Shown: positions 51,695 through 60,452, numbered from the stretch's first letter. The stretch is DNA of 64,000 nt from Streptomyces sannanensis (GCF_039536205.1 NZ_BAAAYL010000001.1:868001-932000); one strand, 5' to 3'. The notes: a model not told the origin generated them from the sequence alone. Made by a program: numbers and translations.

Positions 51695-53149
51695 TCAGGC
51701 GGCGTCATTCTCTTCCCGGCCAACCATGGCGGCGGGTCTGACGATGTGGTCGAACTCCTCGGCGCTGATGTAGCCGGATGCCAGTGCGGCCTCGCGCAGA
51801 GTGGTGCCCTCGTCGTTGGCCTTGTGGGCGATCGCCGAGGCCTTGTCGTAGCCGATCACCGGTGAGAGCGCGGTGACCAGCATGAGTGACCGGTTGACAT
51901 AGCTGTCGATCTGCTCCCGGTTGAGATCGGCGTCCTCGATGCAGTACTCCCGCATCTTGGTGCAGGCGTCGGCGAGGATGGTGGCCGCGTGCAGGAAATT
52001 GTTGATGACGACCGGACGCATGGCGTTGAGCTCGAAGTTGCCCTGTGAGCCGGCGAAAGCGATGACGGTGTCCTCGGACAGCACCTGGATGCAGACCATG
52101 ACCATCGCCTCGCACTGGGTCGGATTGACCTTACCCGGCATGATCGAGGAGCCGGGCTCGTTCGCCGGGAGGTTCAGTTCCGCCAGGCCGCAGCGGGGTC
52201 CGGAGGCCAGCCAGCGGATGTCGTTGGCGATCTTCATCAACGGCACGGCCAGCGCCCTCAGCCCGGCGGAGGCACCGACCATGGCGTCCAAACCGCCCTG
52301 GGCCGCGAACTTGTTCGCGGCAGTGGTGAACGGGAAGCCGGTCGCGGAGGCGATCTCGGCGGCGACCTGCTCGCCGAATCCGGGCGGGGCGTTGAGCCCG
52401 GTCCCGACCGCGGTGCCGCCCATGGCCAGCTCGTACAGTCCCTCGGCGGATCTGGCGACCCGGTCGATCGCCTGTTTGAGCTGGTGGGCGTAGCCGGACC
52501 ATTCCTGCCCGACGGTGAGCGGGACCGCGTCCTCCAGGTGGGTGCGGCCGATCTTCACCACGTCGTGCCATTGCCGTGATTTGGCCTCGATGGCTTGGTG
52601 CAGCATCTGCACGCTGGGCAGCAGGTGCTCGTGGATCTCCTTGACCGCGGCGATGTGCATGGCGGTGGGGAAGGTGTCGTTGGAGGACTGCCCCATGTTG
52701 ACGTGGTCGTTGGGGTGGATGGGGGACTTGCTGCCCAGCTCCCCGCCGACCAGCTGAATGGCGCGGTTGCTGATCACCTCGTTGGTGTTCATGTTGGACT
52801 GGGTCCCGGAGCCTGTCTGCCACACGTACAGCGGGAAATGCTCGTCCAGCTTGCCCGCGATGACTTCGTTGGCCACACGCTGGATCACGTCGCTCTTCCA
52901 GGCCGGCAGGCGTCCGGCGCGCCCGTTGACAATGGCGGCGGCCTTCTTGACGTAGCCGTAGGCGTGGTAGACCGCTGTGGGCATCCGGTCGTCCCCGATG
53001 GAAAAGTGGATCAAGGACCGTTCGGTCTGCGCACCCCAGTAGCGATCGGCGGGAACGTCGATGGCGCCCATCGAGTCGGTCTCCCGCCGGGTGCCGGTCG
53101 CGTCCAGGCCGACAGGGACATCGAGGAGCTTCGGAACCCGCGTGGTCAT
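51695..53149 (-). CDS. fumC: class II fumarate hydratase
   Basis: A 484-residue fumarase: GAIDVPADRYWGAQTERS, GSGTQSNMNTNEVISNRA (B-site/active site), VNMGQSSNDTFPTAMH, KIGRTHLEDAVPLT and the signature GSSIMPGKVN at about residue 333. It interconverts fumarate and malate in the TCA cycle. Its ATG overlaps the malic enzyme stop (ATGA), so malate made here and NAD-malic enzyme activity are coupled in expression. The IS21 remnant lies directly downstream. Streptomyces normally also carry another fumarase gene elsewhere, so this may be a second copy. Confidence 0.93.
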   Translation of the reverse strand: MTTRVPKLLDVPVGLDATGTRRETDSMGAIDVPADRYWGAQTERSLIHFSIGDDRMPTAVYHAYGYVKKAAAIVNGRAGRLPAWKSDVIQRVANEVIAGKLDEHFPLYVWQTGSGTQSNMNTNEVISNRAIQLVGGELGSKSPIHPNDHVNMGQSSNDTFPTAMHIAAVKEIHEHLLPSVQMLHQAIEAKSRQWHDVVKIGRTHLEDAVPLTVGQEWSGYAHQLKQAIDRVARSAEGLYELAMGGTAVGTGLNAPPGFGEQVAAEIASATGFPFTTAANKFAAQGGLDAMVGASAGLRALAVPLMKIANDIRWLASGPRCGLAELNLPANEPGSSIMPGKVNPTQCEAMVMVCIQVLSEDTVIAFAGSQGNFELNAMRPVVINNFLHAATILADACTKMREYCIEDADLNREQIDSYVNRSLMLVTALSPVIGYDKASAIAHKANDEGTTLREAALASGYISAEEFDHIVRPAAMVGREENDAA

Positions 53150-54819
53150 GACGTCGCTCCGCCGGTGTAGCCGGGCTGCCACATGGCCTCTCGGACAGCC
53201 TCTGCGGGTTCGGTCGGCTTGCAGGTGGCCACTCCCTCGTCGAGCGCCGCCTCGACCACGGCGGTCGCGGTGATCGCCGAGGACTCGCGCAGGTTCTCCA
53301 CAGGTGGCAGCAGAGAAGCGCCCGGCCCGGTCGCGTCGACCTGGCCCGCGACCGCACGTGCCGCCGCGAGCAGCATGCCCGCGGTCACCTGGGACGCTCC
53401 GGAGACGATCGTGCCCAGGCCCAGCCCCGGGTACAGCAGGGCGTTGTTCGCCTGCCCGATCCGGTAGGTCACGCCGTCGTACTCCACCGGCGGAACGGGG
53501 ATGCCGGTGGCGACCAGTGCCTTTCCCTTGGACCAGGCGATGACGTCGGCGGGCATGGCCTCGATCCGGGAGGTGGGATTGGAGATCGGGAAGATGATCG
53601 GCCGCTCGGTGCCCTCGGACATGGCCTCGACGACCTCGCGTGTGAACGCCCCGTGCACGGTGGAAGTGCCCAGCAGGATCGTGGGTTTGACCTGGCGCAC
53701 TGTTTCCGGCAACGAGATCGTGCCGTCGTCCCTCCTCCAGTCTGCGACCTCGGCATGATCGCGCGCGTAGGGCTGCTGGAAGTCACGCAGGTCGCCCATG
53801 TCCCGGGTGAGCAGCCCCTGCTTGTCGATCAGCCACACTTGTGCGGTGGCCTGCTCCGGATCCGCGCCGTCGCGGATCATGGCGTCGCGCAGCTGGTCGG
53901 CGATGCCCACCCCCGCGGTGCCGGCCCCGAAGACGACCAGCCTCTGGTCCCTCATCCGCACACCGCTCACTTTGACGGCCGACAGCGCGGCAGCAAGCGT
54001 GATGGCGCCCGTCCCCTGCATGTCGTCGTTGAAGATCCGGTAGCGTCCGCCGTACTGCTCCAGGATCCGTCGCGCGTTGCTGGGACCGAAGTCCTCGAAG
54101 TGCAGCAACGCGTTGGGGAACATGGACGATGCAGTCTCCAGGTACTTCTCCATGAACGCGTCGTAGTCGGCGCCGCGGGCGCGAGGGTGCCGGTTGCCCA
54201 GGTACAGCGGGTCGTCCAACAGCGACTTTCGGTCCGTGCCCACATCCAGCGACACGGGCACAACCCGGCCCGGGTCCACGCCGGCAGCCGCCGTGTAAAC
54301 CGCCAGCTTGCCGACCGATATCTGGATTCCTCCGACGCCCCAGTCACCGATGCCCAGGATCTCCTCCGCGTCGGTGCACACGATCAGGTCCACGTCCTCG
54401 GGCCCGAGTTCGAGCGTGGCGAACGCCTTCTCCATGTCGTCCGGCTGATCGATGGACAAGAAGATGCCTCGAGGCCGGCGGTACTCGTGGGAGTACCTCT
54501 CGATTGCCTCGCCCACGGTGGGGTCGTAGACGATGGGCAGCAGCTCTGCGAGATGCTCGGAGAGAACCTTGAAGTACAGGGTTTCGTTGCGGTCGTGCAG
54601 CTGTTCCAGGTAGACGTTCTTGGCCAGGTCGCTGCCCTGGGCGTTCAACTGCTGATAGGCGCGCTGAGCCTGCTGGTCGAGTGTGAGCACTCCGGACGGC
54701 AGCCGTCCGGTGAGGCCGAGGGCCTCCCGCTCCTCCTGTGTGAAGGCGACGCCGCGGTTACGCAGCGGATCGACCAGGACGGCGGGACTGGCCGGGGTCC
54801 GCGTGTGGCTCTCGGACAT
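53146..54819 (-). CDS. NAD-dependent malic enzyme
   Basis: A 557-residue malic enzyme of the SfcA/MaeA type: LYFKVLSEHLAELLPIVYDPTVG, the nucleotide-binding LVVFGAGTAGVGIADQL, FNDDMQGTGAITLAA (metal ligands), PIIFPISNPTSRIEA and LLYPGLGLG. It oxidatively decarboxylates malate to pyruvate. The ATG at 54819 follows AGGAGAATC. The gene is first in a two-gene operon with fumC. The NAD preference is inferred from the group, not tested from residues. Confidence 0.92.
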   Translation of the reverse strand: MSESHTRTPASPAVLVDPLRNRGVAFTQEEREALGLTGRLPSGVLTLDQQAQRAYQQLNAQGSDLAKNVYLEQLHDRNETLYFKVLSEHLAELLPIVYDPTVGEAIERYSHEYRRPRGIFLSIDQPDDMEKAFATLELGPEDVDLIVCTDAEEILGIGDWGVGGIQISVGKLAVYTAAAGVDPGRVVPVSLDVGTDRKSLLDDPLYLGNRHPRARGADYDAFMEKYLETASSMFPNALLHFEDFGPSNARRILEQYGGRYRIFNDDMQGTGAITLAAALSAVKVSGVRMRDQRLVVFGAGTAGVGIADQLRDAMIRDGADPEQATAQVWLIDKQGLLTRDMGDLRDFQQPYARDHAEVADWRRDDGTISLPETVRQVKPTILLGTSTVHGAFTREVVEAMSEGTERPIIFPISNPTSRIEAMPADVIAWSKGKALVATGIPVPPVEYDGVTYRIGQANNALLYPGLGLGTIVSGASQVTAGMLLAAARAVAGQVDATGPGASLLPPVENLRESSAITATAVVEAALDEGVATCKPTEPAEAVREAMWQPGYTGGATS

Positions 54820-55102
54820 GAGATTCTCCTCTGTGCGAAGGCCGTCTCATGTCCGACGCGAAGTGATTGTGCGGGCATGCCCCGTGCCATGCCAATCGCA
54901 CGTTGATCGGTGGCGGGGACGCATTCCTCCAGGCCCACCAAGCAGATGCGCAGTTTCGAACGTCGCCGGACAGGTCGGCATCGCGCTCGTTGTTGGTCCA
55001 CGGTCCGGAACCGCTCGTCGGCCAGGCCCGTGGCGCAGGCTTGGTCGGTCGGCACGCGTAAATGCAGCCACGGGCTCACGGCCCGGCGGGGAGTGTGAAG
55101 CT
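54820..55102. other. upstream region of the malic enzyme operon
   Basis: No gene I can support. The first 60 bases upstream of 54819 hold the ribosome site and probably the promoter of the malic enzyme-fumC operon. Frames through the rest lack family resemblance and normal codon bias. Confidence 0.4.
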
Positions 55103-55399
55103 TCATGAGGACGGCCACGCCCCAGCCGGCGAGCGCCCGCAGGAGCTCGCGCGGCAAGCACACCACCGACCCCGCCGCAGCGCCTCATCAGCGCCACAGC
55201 ATGATTTCAGGCTAACCGCCGGCCGACCGGCCGGCGACTTCGGCCAAAGAGGAACCCATGGCTGGGAGCTGGCAGGAAGTGCGGCCGCAGCCTGCGCTTG
55301 CGTTTCACCAGTCATGGACAGTTGGGCCGCCACAGCAGCCGCGGCAGCGGTGCCAAGGAAGTGGCGACGACTGTGTGTGATTCCCTCAGGTATTTCCAT
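55103..55399 (-). pseudogene. Tat-exported alpha/beta hydrolase, 5' remnant
   Basis: Starting at ATG 55399 (GAGGAG eight bases upstream) the minus strand reads MEIPEGITHSRRHFLGTAAA, a twin-arginine signal peptide, then ALPASSQPW. From there homology stops and the frame becomes non-coding in character. The same signal region begins epoxide-hydrolase-like alpha/beta hydrolases in Streptomyces. Only the export signal and about ten mature residues survive; the catalytic domain is gone. Confidence 0.6.
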
Positions 55400-55697
55400 C
55401 GGTGAATCTCCTCGTTCGAGGCGACACTGGCAGGTCATGAATGGCGTGACAGTGAAAGCGTCGGGAATCGCGTTCGCCCGACGTCCGAGTTCGGGGACAG
55501 TGCGTCTTCGCGGATCTTTGTTCCGATGCCTGTTCGTTGCCACCCAACACCCGTCAAAGTGACGGCGCAACGCAGGCGAGCCATACGCTGCTCCGTCCGA
55601 GTGATTCCGCGCTCCGATACATTTTTCGCGGGGTGGCCACGCCGACCGTCATGACCTGATCGCAACCAGCCGATGCCGGTGAGGTTTTCTCAGCGAA

Positions 55698-56261
55698 ATG
55701 ATCAGCGCGAAGCCGGCTGATCGGCGCAGGCCCACGGTGTGGTGGGCCCCGGACGGACTGCTCGGGCAGCTCCCCCTGCACGCCGCAGGTCACTACGACG
55801 ATCCGGCCGGCAGTCCTGGGCGACGCACGGTACTGGACCGGGTTGTCCCGTCGTACACGCCCACCGTCCGCGCGCTGCGCCATGCACGTCAGCGCGCCTC
55901 CGCACCCCCAGCCCGGACGCCTGCAGGGCTGATCGTCGCGATGCCCACCACACCGGGCGTGGAGAGGGACTTGCGGTTCGTTCCCGATGATGTCGAGGCA
56001 GTACGGTCCCGTCTGCCCCGGGGCCGTGGTGGTGAGGCAGTCCGGCACCGCGGCACCGCCGCCGAGACGTGCCGACGTCCTGACGCTGCTGCCCGACTTC
56101 CCCGTCCCTGTGGGCCGCGTACGTGCATGTCGGAGCGTGAGCGGGCGCCCGTGCAGGTCGCCGGACGGCGTCGGGCGCGTCGCCCAAGGACGTGCTCCGC
56201 GATCCGAGCGCAGCCGAGCACACATCACCGGACCCGGTGCGGCCGCACCGGGTCCGGCTAG
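55698..56261 (+). pseudogene. CHAT-domain protein, internal remnant
   Basis: Reads TVWWAPDGLLGQLPLHAAGH, DDPAGSPGRRTVLDRVVPSY, PTVRALRHARQ and AGLIVAMPTTPG, the N-terminal part of a CHAT (caspase-like peptidase) domain. It then shifts frame near 56010 into VVVRQSGTAAPPPRRADVLT. The catalytic His/Cys region is missing or unreadable. CHAT proteins of this kind usually have long TPR N-terminal regions, which are absent here. Confidence 0.65.
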
Positions 56262-56315
56262 GGCTTCCGCCCAACATCCGCAGTCCCCGGTAGTCCTCTT
56301 CGATACCTTTGGGCC

Positions 56316-56477
56316 TCAGTCGTCGCTGATAGCTCCGGTATCTGGAAGATCTGCCGGGGGCCTAGCCAGAGCCTGCAAAAAGTCACGCGGGTCGACGAAC
56401 GTCTTCGTCAACGGGTGCGGCTCTCTCCGGTTTTCCGGTGTAAAGACCAGTTTCCATCCGTATTCGCCCTCAGTCAA
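56316..56477 (-). CDS. possible small protein or fragment
   Basis: A 53-codon minus-strand frame ending TGA at 56316: EYGWKLVFTPENRREPHPLT, then KTFVDPRDFLQALARPPADL and PDTGAISDD. The sequence looks protein-like (balanced residues, W/F/L spacing) although the local GC is lower. TTG at 56477 is the only start and has no ribosome site. It may be the tail of a gene cut off by the neighbouring methyltransferase gene. I do not recognise the family. Confidence 0.35.
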   Translation of the reverse strand: MTEGEYGWKLVFTPENRREPHPLTKTFVDPRDFLQALARPPADLPDTGAISDD

Positions 56478-56503
56478 GGGGTTTCGGTGGGTATTACGCC
56501 AAT

Positions 56504-57142
56504 GTGCCCTCCTCTGAGCAACTGGTTCTGGCGGCCCGCGCCGCGGGCGTGGCGGACGAACGCGTACTGGATGCCATCCGTCACACTCCGCGAGCGGAGT
56601 TCGTCCCCGCCAAGCACATCGCCCTCGCGTATGCGGACGATCCGATCCCCATCAGTCACGGACAGGTGACCACGCAGCCTTCTCTGGTCGCGATGATGAT
56701 CGCCGCCCTCGGTCTCACCGGCGCCGAGCACGTTCTGGAGGTCGGCACCGGATACGGCTGGCAGACGGCGCTGCTGGCCCGTCTGACCTCGTCCGTCGTC
56801 AGCGTGGAGCGATGGCCGGACATGGTGGAGGAGGCCCGGCGCGGCCTGGGCCGGGAGCGGCTGCTCGGGAAGGTCGAGCTCGTCATCGGTGACGGCACCC
56901 TCGGTATGGCCGATCATGCTCCGTACGACGGCGTCCTCGTCTCCGCGGCCTTCCCGGAGGTGCCGCCGCCGCTCGTCGGACAGCTCCGGCCCGGCGGTCG
57001 CCTCGTGCAGCCCATCGGGCCGGGCGGGCAGGAACTGGTGGAGCTGTACGAGCGGCGCGGCCTCGGTCTCGTGCACGTCAGGACCGTCACCTCGGCCCGC
57101 TTCGTGCGGCTGTACGGCACGCACGGCTACACCCCCGGCTGA
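56504..57142 (+). CDS. protein-L-isoaspartate O-methyltransferase family protein
   Basis: A 212-residue PCMT-type methyltransferase: RAEFVPAKHIALAYADDPIPI, GQVTTQPSLVAMMI (the S/T-Q-P substrate loop), SAM motif I VLEVGTGYGWQTALLA, and a final GGRLVQPIGPGGQELVEL. It repairs isoaspartyl residues by methylating them with SAM in the cytoplasm. The GTG at 56504 starts the fold; its ribosome site is weak. Streptomyces often encode several PCMT-like proteins, some with other substrates. Confidence 0.88.
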   Translation: MPSSEQLVLAARAAGVADERVLDAIRHTPRAEFVPAKHIALAYADDPIPISHGQVTTQPSLVAMMIAALGLTGAEHVLEVGTGYGWQTALLARLTSSVVSVERWPDMVEEARRGLGRERLLGKVELVIGDGTLGMADHAPYDGVLVSAAFPEVPPPLVGQLRPGGRLVQPIGPGGQELVELYERRGLGLVHVRTVTSARFVRLYGTHGYTPG

Positions 57143-57158
57143 GCCGGGGCGGCGGGGC

Positions 57159-57713
57159 TCAGACGCCGAGCCCGTCCAGCACGACCGCTCCGGGCAGCCC
57201 GGCGAAGGTCTTGCCGGGGACGATCAGCTTGCCGCGGCGGCGCCCGCTGCCGATCAGGACCCACTCCGTGTCGACGACGGCCGGGTCCACCAGAAGCGGC
57301 CAGGACACGGGAAGGCCGATGGGGGTGATACCGCCGTACTCCATGCCGGTCCCGCCGGTCGCGGTGTCCATGGGGGCGAAGGACGCCTTGCGGGAGCCGA
57401 GATGGCCGCGCACGGTGCCGTTGACGTCCACCCGGGTGTGGGAGAGGACCAGGCAGGCGGCGAGGGTGGTCTCACCGCCCCGCTTGCCCGCCACGACCAC
57501 GCAGTTGGCGGACTGCTCGAGCAGCTCCGGGCCGTAGTGCTCGACGAAGACGGCGGTGTCGGCGATCCCCGGGTCGGTGTCGACATAGAGGAGCTGTCCG
57601 GCCGGCACAGCTCCGTGCCAGGTGCGCACGGCATCGGCGACGGGCGGGGTGAGCAGGTCGAGGCAGTCGGCAGCGGGCCGGGCGTTGTCGAAGTTTCCGA
57701 TGGGTGCGCGCAT
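57159..57713 (-). CDS. YbaK/EbsC-family aminoacyl-tRNA deacylase-like protein
   Basis: A 184-residue YbaK-domain protein: residues 60-115 contain LEQSANCVVVAGKRGGETTL and VDVNGTVRGHLGSRKASFA (conserved K and GxxxP-like loop), then GGITPIGLPVSW (the G-x-x-x-P motif) and the final IVPGKTFAGLPGA. It belongs to a different branch from the protein at 409-897. Probable trans-editing of mischarged tRNA. It is convergent with the methyltransferase gene, 16 bases apart. Confidence 0.85.
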   Translation of the reverse strand: MRAPIGNFDNARPAADCLDLLTPPVADAVRTWHGAVPAGQLLYVDTDPGIADTAVFVEHYGPELLEQSANCVVVAGKRGGETTLAACLVLSHTRVDVNGTVRGHLGSRKASFAPMDTATGGTGMEYGGITPIGLPVSWPLLVDPAVVDTEWVLIGSGRRRGKLIVPGKTFAGLPGAVVLDGLGV

Positions 57714-57756
57714 ACGCGCACGCTAACAGCCACGGCCCGCCCGCCGGTTGACCGTC

Positions 57757-58329
57757 TCAGCGTACGGGAGGCACCGAGACGGTGAGGATCAGCTCGGCCG
57801 GCTCCGTCCCGTCGTTGCGGTAGATGTGCTCGGTGCCGGCCTCGTAGGAGGCGGAGGATCCGGCCGGGACGCGGTGCTCCACGCCCCCGACGACCAGGGT
57901 GAGTTCGCCGGCGGTGACATGGAGGAGCTCGACAGTCCCCGCGGGGTGCGGGTCGGAGGAACTCCCCTCACCGGGCATCAGCCGCCACTGCCACAGCTCC
58001 AGCGGGCCCGGCGCCTCGGTGCCGGCGAGCAGGATACTTTCGCTGCCAGCGTCGCTGGACCACATCCGGACCGCCTGCTCGGGCGGGACGACACGGACCT
58101 GGGGGCCGCCCTCGAAGTCGAGCAGCGTCGTGATGCTCACGCCGAGCGCGTCGCCGATCTTCACCACCGTGCCGAGGCTGGGGTTGGTGCGGGCCTGCTC
58201 GATCTGGATGAGCATGCCACGGCTGACTCCCGCCCGGGCCGCGAGCGCCTCCAGGGTGAAGCCGCGCTCGGTACGCCAGCGTTTGACGTTCCGTCCCAGG
58301 GACTGGGTGAGCAGATCGAGATCCGACAC
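57757..58329 (-). CDS. XRE-family regulator with C-terminal cupin
   Basis: A 190-residue regulator: HTH at residues 8-65 (LGRNVKRWRTERGFTLEALA; GVSRGMLIQIEQARTNPSL) and a cupin domain at 110-190 (SDPHPAGTVELLHVTAGELT; GTEHIYRNDGTEPAEL). This class usually represses a divergent EamA/DMT or MFS exporter. The divergent gene here is an EamA remnant. The GTG at 58329 gives the conventional N-terminus. Two palindromes in the shared promoter region are likely binding sites. Confidence 0.88.
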   Translation of the reverse strand: MSDLDLLTQSLGRNVKRWRTERGFTLEALAARAGVSRGMLIQIEQARTNPSLGTVVKIGDALGVSITTLLDFEGGPQVRVVPPEQAVRMWSSDAGSESILLAGTEAPGPLELWQWRLMPGEGSSSDPHPAGTVELLHVTAGELTLVVGGVEHRVPAGSSASYEAGTEHIYRNDGTEPAELILTVSVPPVR

Positions 58330-58348
58330 ATTCCGTCCAATATTGTGA

Positions 58349-58600
58349 ATGACAGAGTTCAACCTATTGAACTACGGTGTGGTGAACCGAATGTTCACTG
58401 CACTGTACTGCGAAGGACACCTACGCGATCGCCGCCCAACTGGGCCGGTCAACGTCGCCGCCGTGCTCGCCTCGCTCCACCCAGTGATCACGGCGCTCGC
58501 GGCCCGCGTCGTACTCAAGGGGCGGCTGCGCAGTGTGCAGGCGGCCGGCGCGGGGCTCGCACTGGTCGGCACGGCGCTGCCGGCCGCGGCCGGCGGCTGA
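58349..58600 (+). pseudogene. EamA/DMT-family exporter, C-terminal remnant
   Basis: From about 58438 the frame reads PVNVAAVLASLHPVITALAA, RVVLKGRLRSVQAAGAGLAL and VGTALPAAAG, the last two helices of an EamA transporter. The preceding 30 codons run through the operator region and are not transporter-like. About 240 residues are missing, so the exporter normally controlled by the adjacent XRE-cupin regulator has been lost by deletion. Confidence 0.75.
58356..58398. promoter_or_regulatory. twin palindromes, probable XRE-cupin operators
   Basis: AGTTCAA-CCTA-TTGAACT (58356-58373) and GTGAAC-CGAAT-GTTCAC (58382-58398) are perfect inverted repeats sharing a TTCA/TGAA core, 17-27 bp upstream of the XRE-cupin start. 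An 8-bp palindrome CAATATTG lies nearer the start, at about 58338. Paired sites suggest cooperative binding by regulator dimers. Confidence 0.6.
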
Positions 58601-59347
58601 TCAGCCCTCCGCCTCCAGCTCGGCGAGAGCCTGCAGCTGTGCGGGGGTGATCCCCGCCGGAATCGGTACGGGGGCGGGCGTACGGAGGGGGGGCTGCCAG
58701 CCCTTGCCCTCGTCCCAGCTCCGTACGATCCGCGCGGGCGCCCCGGCCACCACGGCGTGGTCGGGCACCTCGCCCCGTACGACCGCACCCGCGGCCACCA
58801 CGACATTGCGGCCCAGCCGCGCCCCGGGAAGGATCACCGCACCGGTGCCTATCCAGCAGCCGGGGCCTATCTCCACCGGATCCGTGCGCGGCCACTGCTT
58901 GCCGACCGGCTGCTCGGGGTCGTCGTAGCTGTGATTGGTGGAGGTGATGTAGACGTACGGCCCGCAGTACACGTCGTTGCCTATGGTCACCCGGGTGTCG
59001 GCGATGACATGGCTGCCGCGGCCGAGCACCACGCCGTTGCCGAGGGTCAGGACCGTGTCGGTGCCCAGGTCCAGGCCGGGCATCATGCCCGCGGTGAGCG
59101 TGACCTGCTCCGCGATGATGCAGTGCTCTCCGAGCTCGATCCACGGCTCGCCGAAGACCGTGCCCTGCGGGAAGGCCAGCCGGGTACCGGTGCCGATCCG
59201 GCGGAACCGCAGCCCGCCGGGGCGCTCCGCGGTCACCGCGCCCGCTTCCTGCAGCCGGCGCCACCCGCGGTGGATCACGGCTGTGGTGGCGCGACGTCGC
59301 CAGGCGGTCAGCGATGAGAACGCGTTGCTGTTCTTCGGCACCCGCAT
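58601..59347 (-). CDS. hexapeptide-repeat (left-handed beta-helix) acyltransferase
   Basis: A 248-residue protein with imperfect hexapeptide repeats from about residue 65 to 205: GEHCIIAEQVTLTAGM, LGNGVVLGRGSHVIADTRVT, GPGCWIGTGAVILPGARLGR, NVVVAAGAVVRGEV, ending in the usual HAVVAGAPARIVR. The loop STNHSYDDPEQPVG carries the catalytic His common to CoA-dependent acetyltransferases of the maltose/galactoside type. The substrate is unknown. The gene ends one base after the EamA remnant's stop. Confidence 0.86.
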   Translation of the reverse strand: MRVPKNSNAFSSLTAWRRRATTAVIHRGWRRLQEAGAVTAERPGGLRFRRIGTGTRLAFPQGTVFGEPWIELGEHCIIAEQVTLTAGMMPGLDLGTDTVLTLGNGVVLGRGSHVIADTRVTIGNDVYCGPYVYITSTNHSYDDPEQPVGKQWPRTDPVEIGPGCWIGTGAVILPGARLGRNVVVAAGAVVRGEVPDHAVVAGAPARIVRSWDEGKGWQPPLRTPAPVPIPAGITPAQLQALAELEAEG

Positions 59348-59400
59348 ACGGTACTCACCGGTAGCCGTGCCGGACGGGCCACCGGGCTGTGATCTTCGGC

Positions 59401-59943
59401 TCAGCCCTCCAGGGCCTCGCGGTGCCCCTTCACGAGCTCGAGGTACATCACGGCATTCAGCCTGATGCCCTCGCGCTCCTCCGCGGTGAGCTCACGCTTG
59501 ACCTTCGCCGGCACGCCGGCGACCAGCGAGCCGGGCGGCACCCGCATGCCCTGGGGCACCAGCGCCTGCGCGGCGATCAGCGAGCCGGCACCGATGTGGG
59601 CGCCGTTGAGGACCGTGGCGCCCATGCCGACCAGTACGTCGTCCTCGACGGTGCAGCCGTGCAGCACGGCGTTGTGACCGACCGAGACCCGCTCGCCGAC
59701 GGTCACCGGGAAGCCCGGGTCCACATGCACGGTGCAGTTGTCCTGGATGTTGCTGTCGGCGCCGAGCACGATCGGCCCGCAGTCGCCGCGCAGCACCGCG
59801 TGGTACCAGACGCTCGCACCGGCAGCGATGGTGACGTCGCCGACCACCACGGAGGTGGGAGCGGTGAAGGCCGACGGGGCGATATCGGGGCTCTTGCCGC
59901 CCACGCCCGCGACCAAGGCCCGCGTCTGCGCCTGCTCTGCCAT
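59401..59943 (-). CDS. gamma-carbonic-anhydrase-like protein
   Basis: A 180-residue left-handed beta-helix protein: ASVWYHAVLRGDCGPIVLGA (Arg/Asp of the family), NIQDNCTVHVDPG (first His), VSVGHNAVLHGC (two further His), then NGAHIGAGSLIAAQALV and SLVAGVPAKV. The three zinc-ligand histidines are in place, fitting the gamma-CA/YrdA/PaaY group, which binds Zn or Fe. Activity on CO2 is possible but many members have unknown substrates. The ATG at 59943 follows GGGAG. Confidence 0.87.
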   Translation of the reverse strand: MAEQAQTRALVAGVGGKSPDIAPSAFTAPTSVVVGDVTIAAGASVWYHAVLRGDCGPIVLGADSNIQDNCTVHVDPGFPVTVGERVSVGHNAVLHGCTVEDDVLVGMGATVLNGAHIGAGSLIAAQALVPQGMRVPPGSLVAGVPAKVKRELTAEEREGIRLNAVMYLELVKGHREALEG

Positions 59944-60038
59944 GACGTACTCCCTCGTGCTGATCCGTTCGCGCCCAGGGTGCACCGTAGGCGACGCGGA
60001 ACGGAGACCGGTGGCCGGGTGGACCGTACGATCGGCCG

Positions 60039-60452
60039 ATGGCCCTCTTCGTGATCGAACGCCATACCCCGTTGCCTGCCGGGGAAGCCTGGCGCCGGCT
60101 GACCGACTGGGAACGGCACGCGGCCTCGGTCCCGCTGACCAGGATCACCGTCACGGCCACCGGCTTCGTGGCCCGCACCGGGCTGGGCCGGGCCGGCTTC
60201 GACGATCCGATGGAGGTCGTCCACTGGGAACCCCCGGAAGCCGGGCGTGCGGGCCGCTGCCGCCTGGAGAAGCGCGGCTCGGTGGTGACCGGCTGGGCGG
60301 AGCTCGAGGTCGCCCCGGCGGGCGGGGGTTCCGTCGTGACCTGGCGCGAGGAGCTGTGCCTTCGCGGCCTGCCCCGCCTGCTCGACCCGCTCCTCGCCCC
60401 GGCCGGCCGGCGGGTCTTCGGCCGCGCGATGAGATCGGTACTGGCGGACTGA
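60039..60452 (+). CDS. SRPBCC (START-like) superfamily protein
   Basis: A 137-residue protein with a typical polyketide cyclase/dehydrase-type SRPBCC pattern: ERHTPLPAGEAWRRLTDWER at the start, MEVVHWEPPEAGRAGRCRLE in the middle, TWREELCLRGLP, and the C-terminal helix GRRVFGRAMRSVLAD. It forms a small hydrophobic pocket, with no assigned ligand. The ATG at 60039 follows weak purines. The next 210 bp contain no gene. Confidence 0.8.
   Translation: MALFVIERHTPLPAGEAWRRLTDWERHAASVPLTRITVTATGFVARTGLGRAGFDDPMEVVHWEPPEAGRAGRCRLEKRGSVVTGWAELEVAPAGGGSVVTWREELCLRGLPRLLDPLLAPAGRRVFGRAMRSVLAD

Noticed and set aside
41000..52000. The whole island as an integrative conjugative element or prophage
   Set aside because: No integrase, replication or transfer genes and no tRNA at the edges; only decayed genes and an IS21 relic support mobility.
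54645..55166. Minus-strand frame upstream of the malic enzyme gene
   Set aside because: It overlaps the first 175 bases of the malic enzyme gene in another frame and has no recognisable domain.
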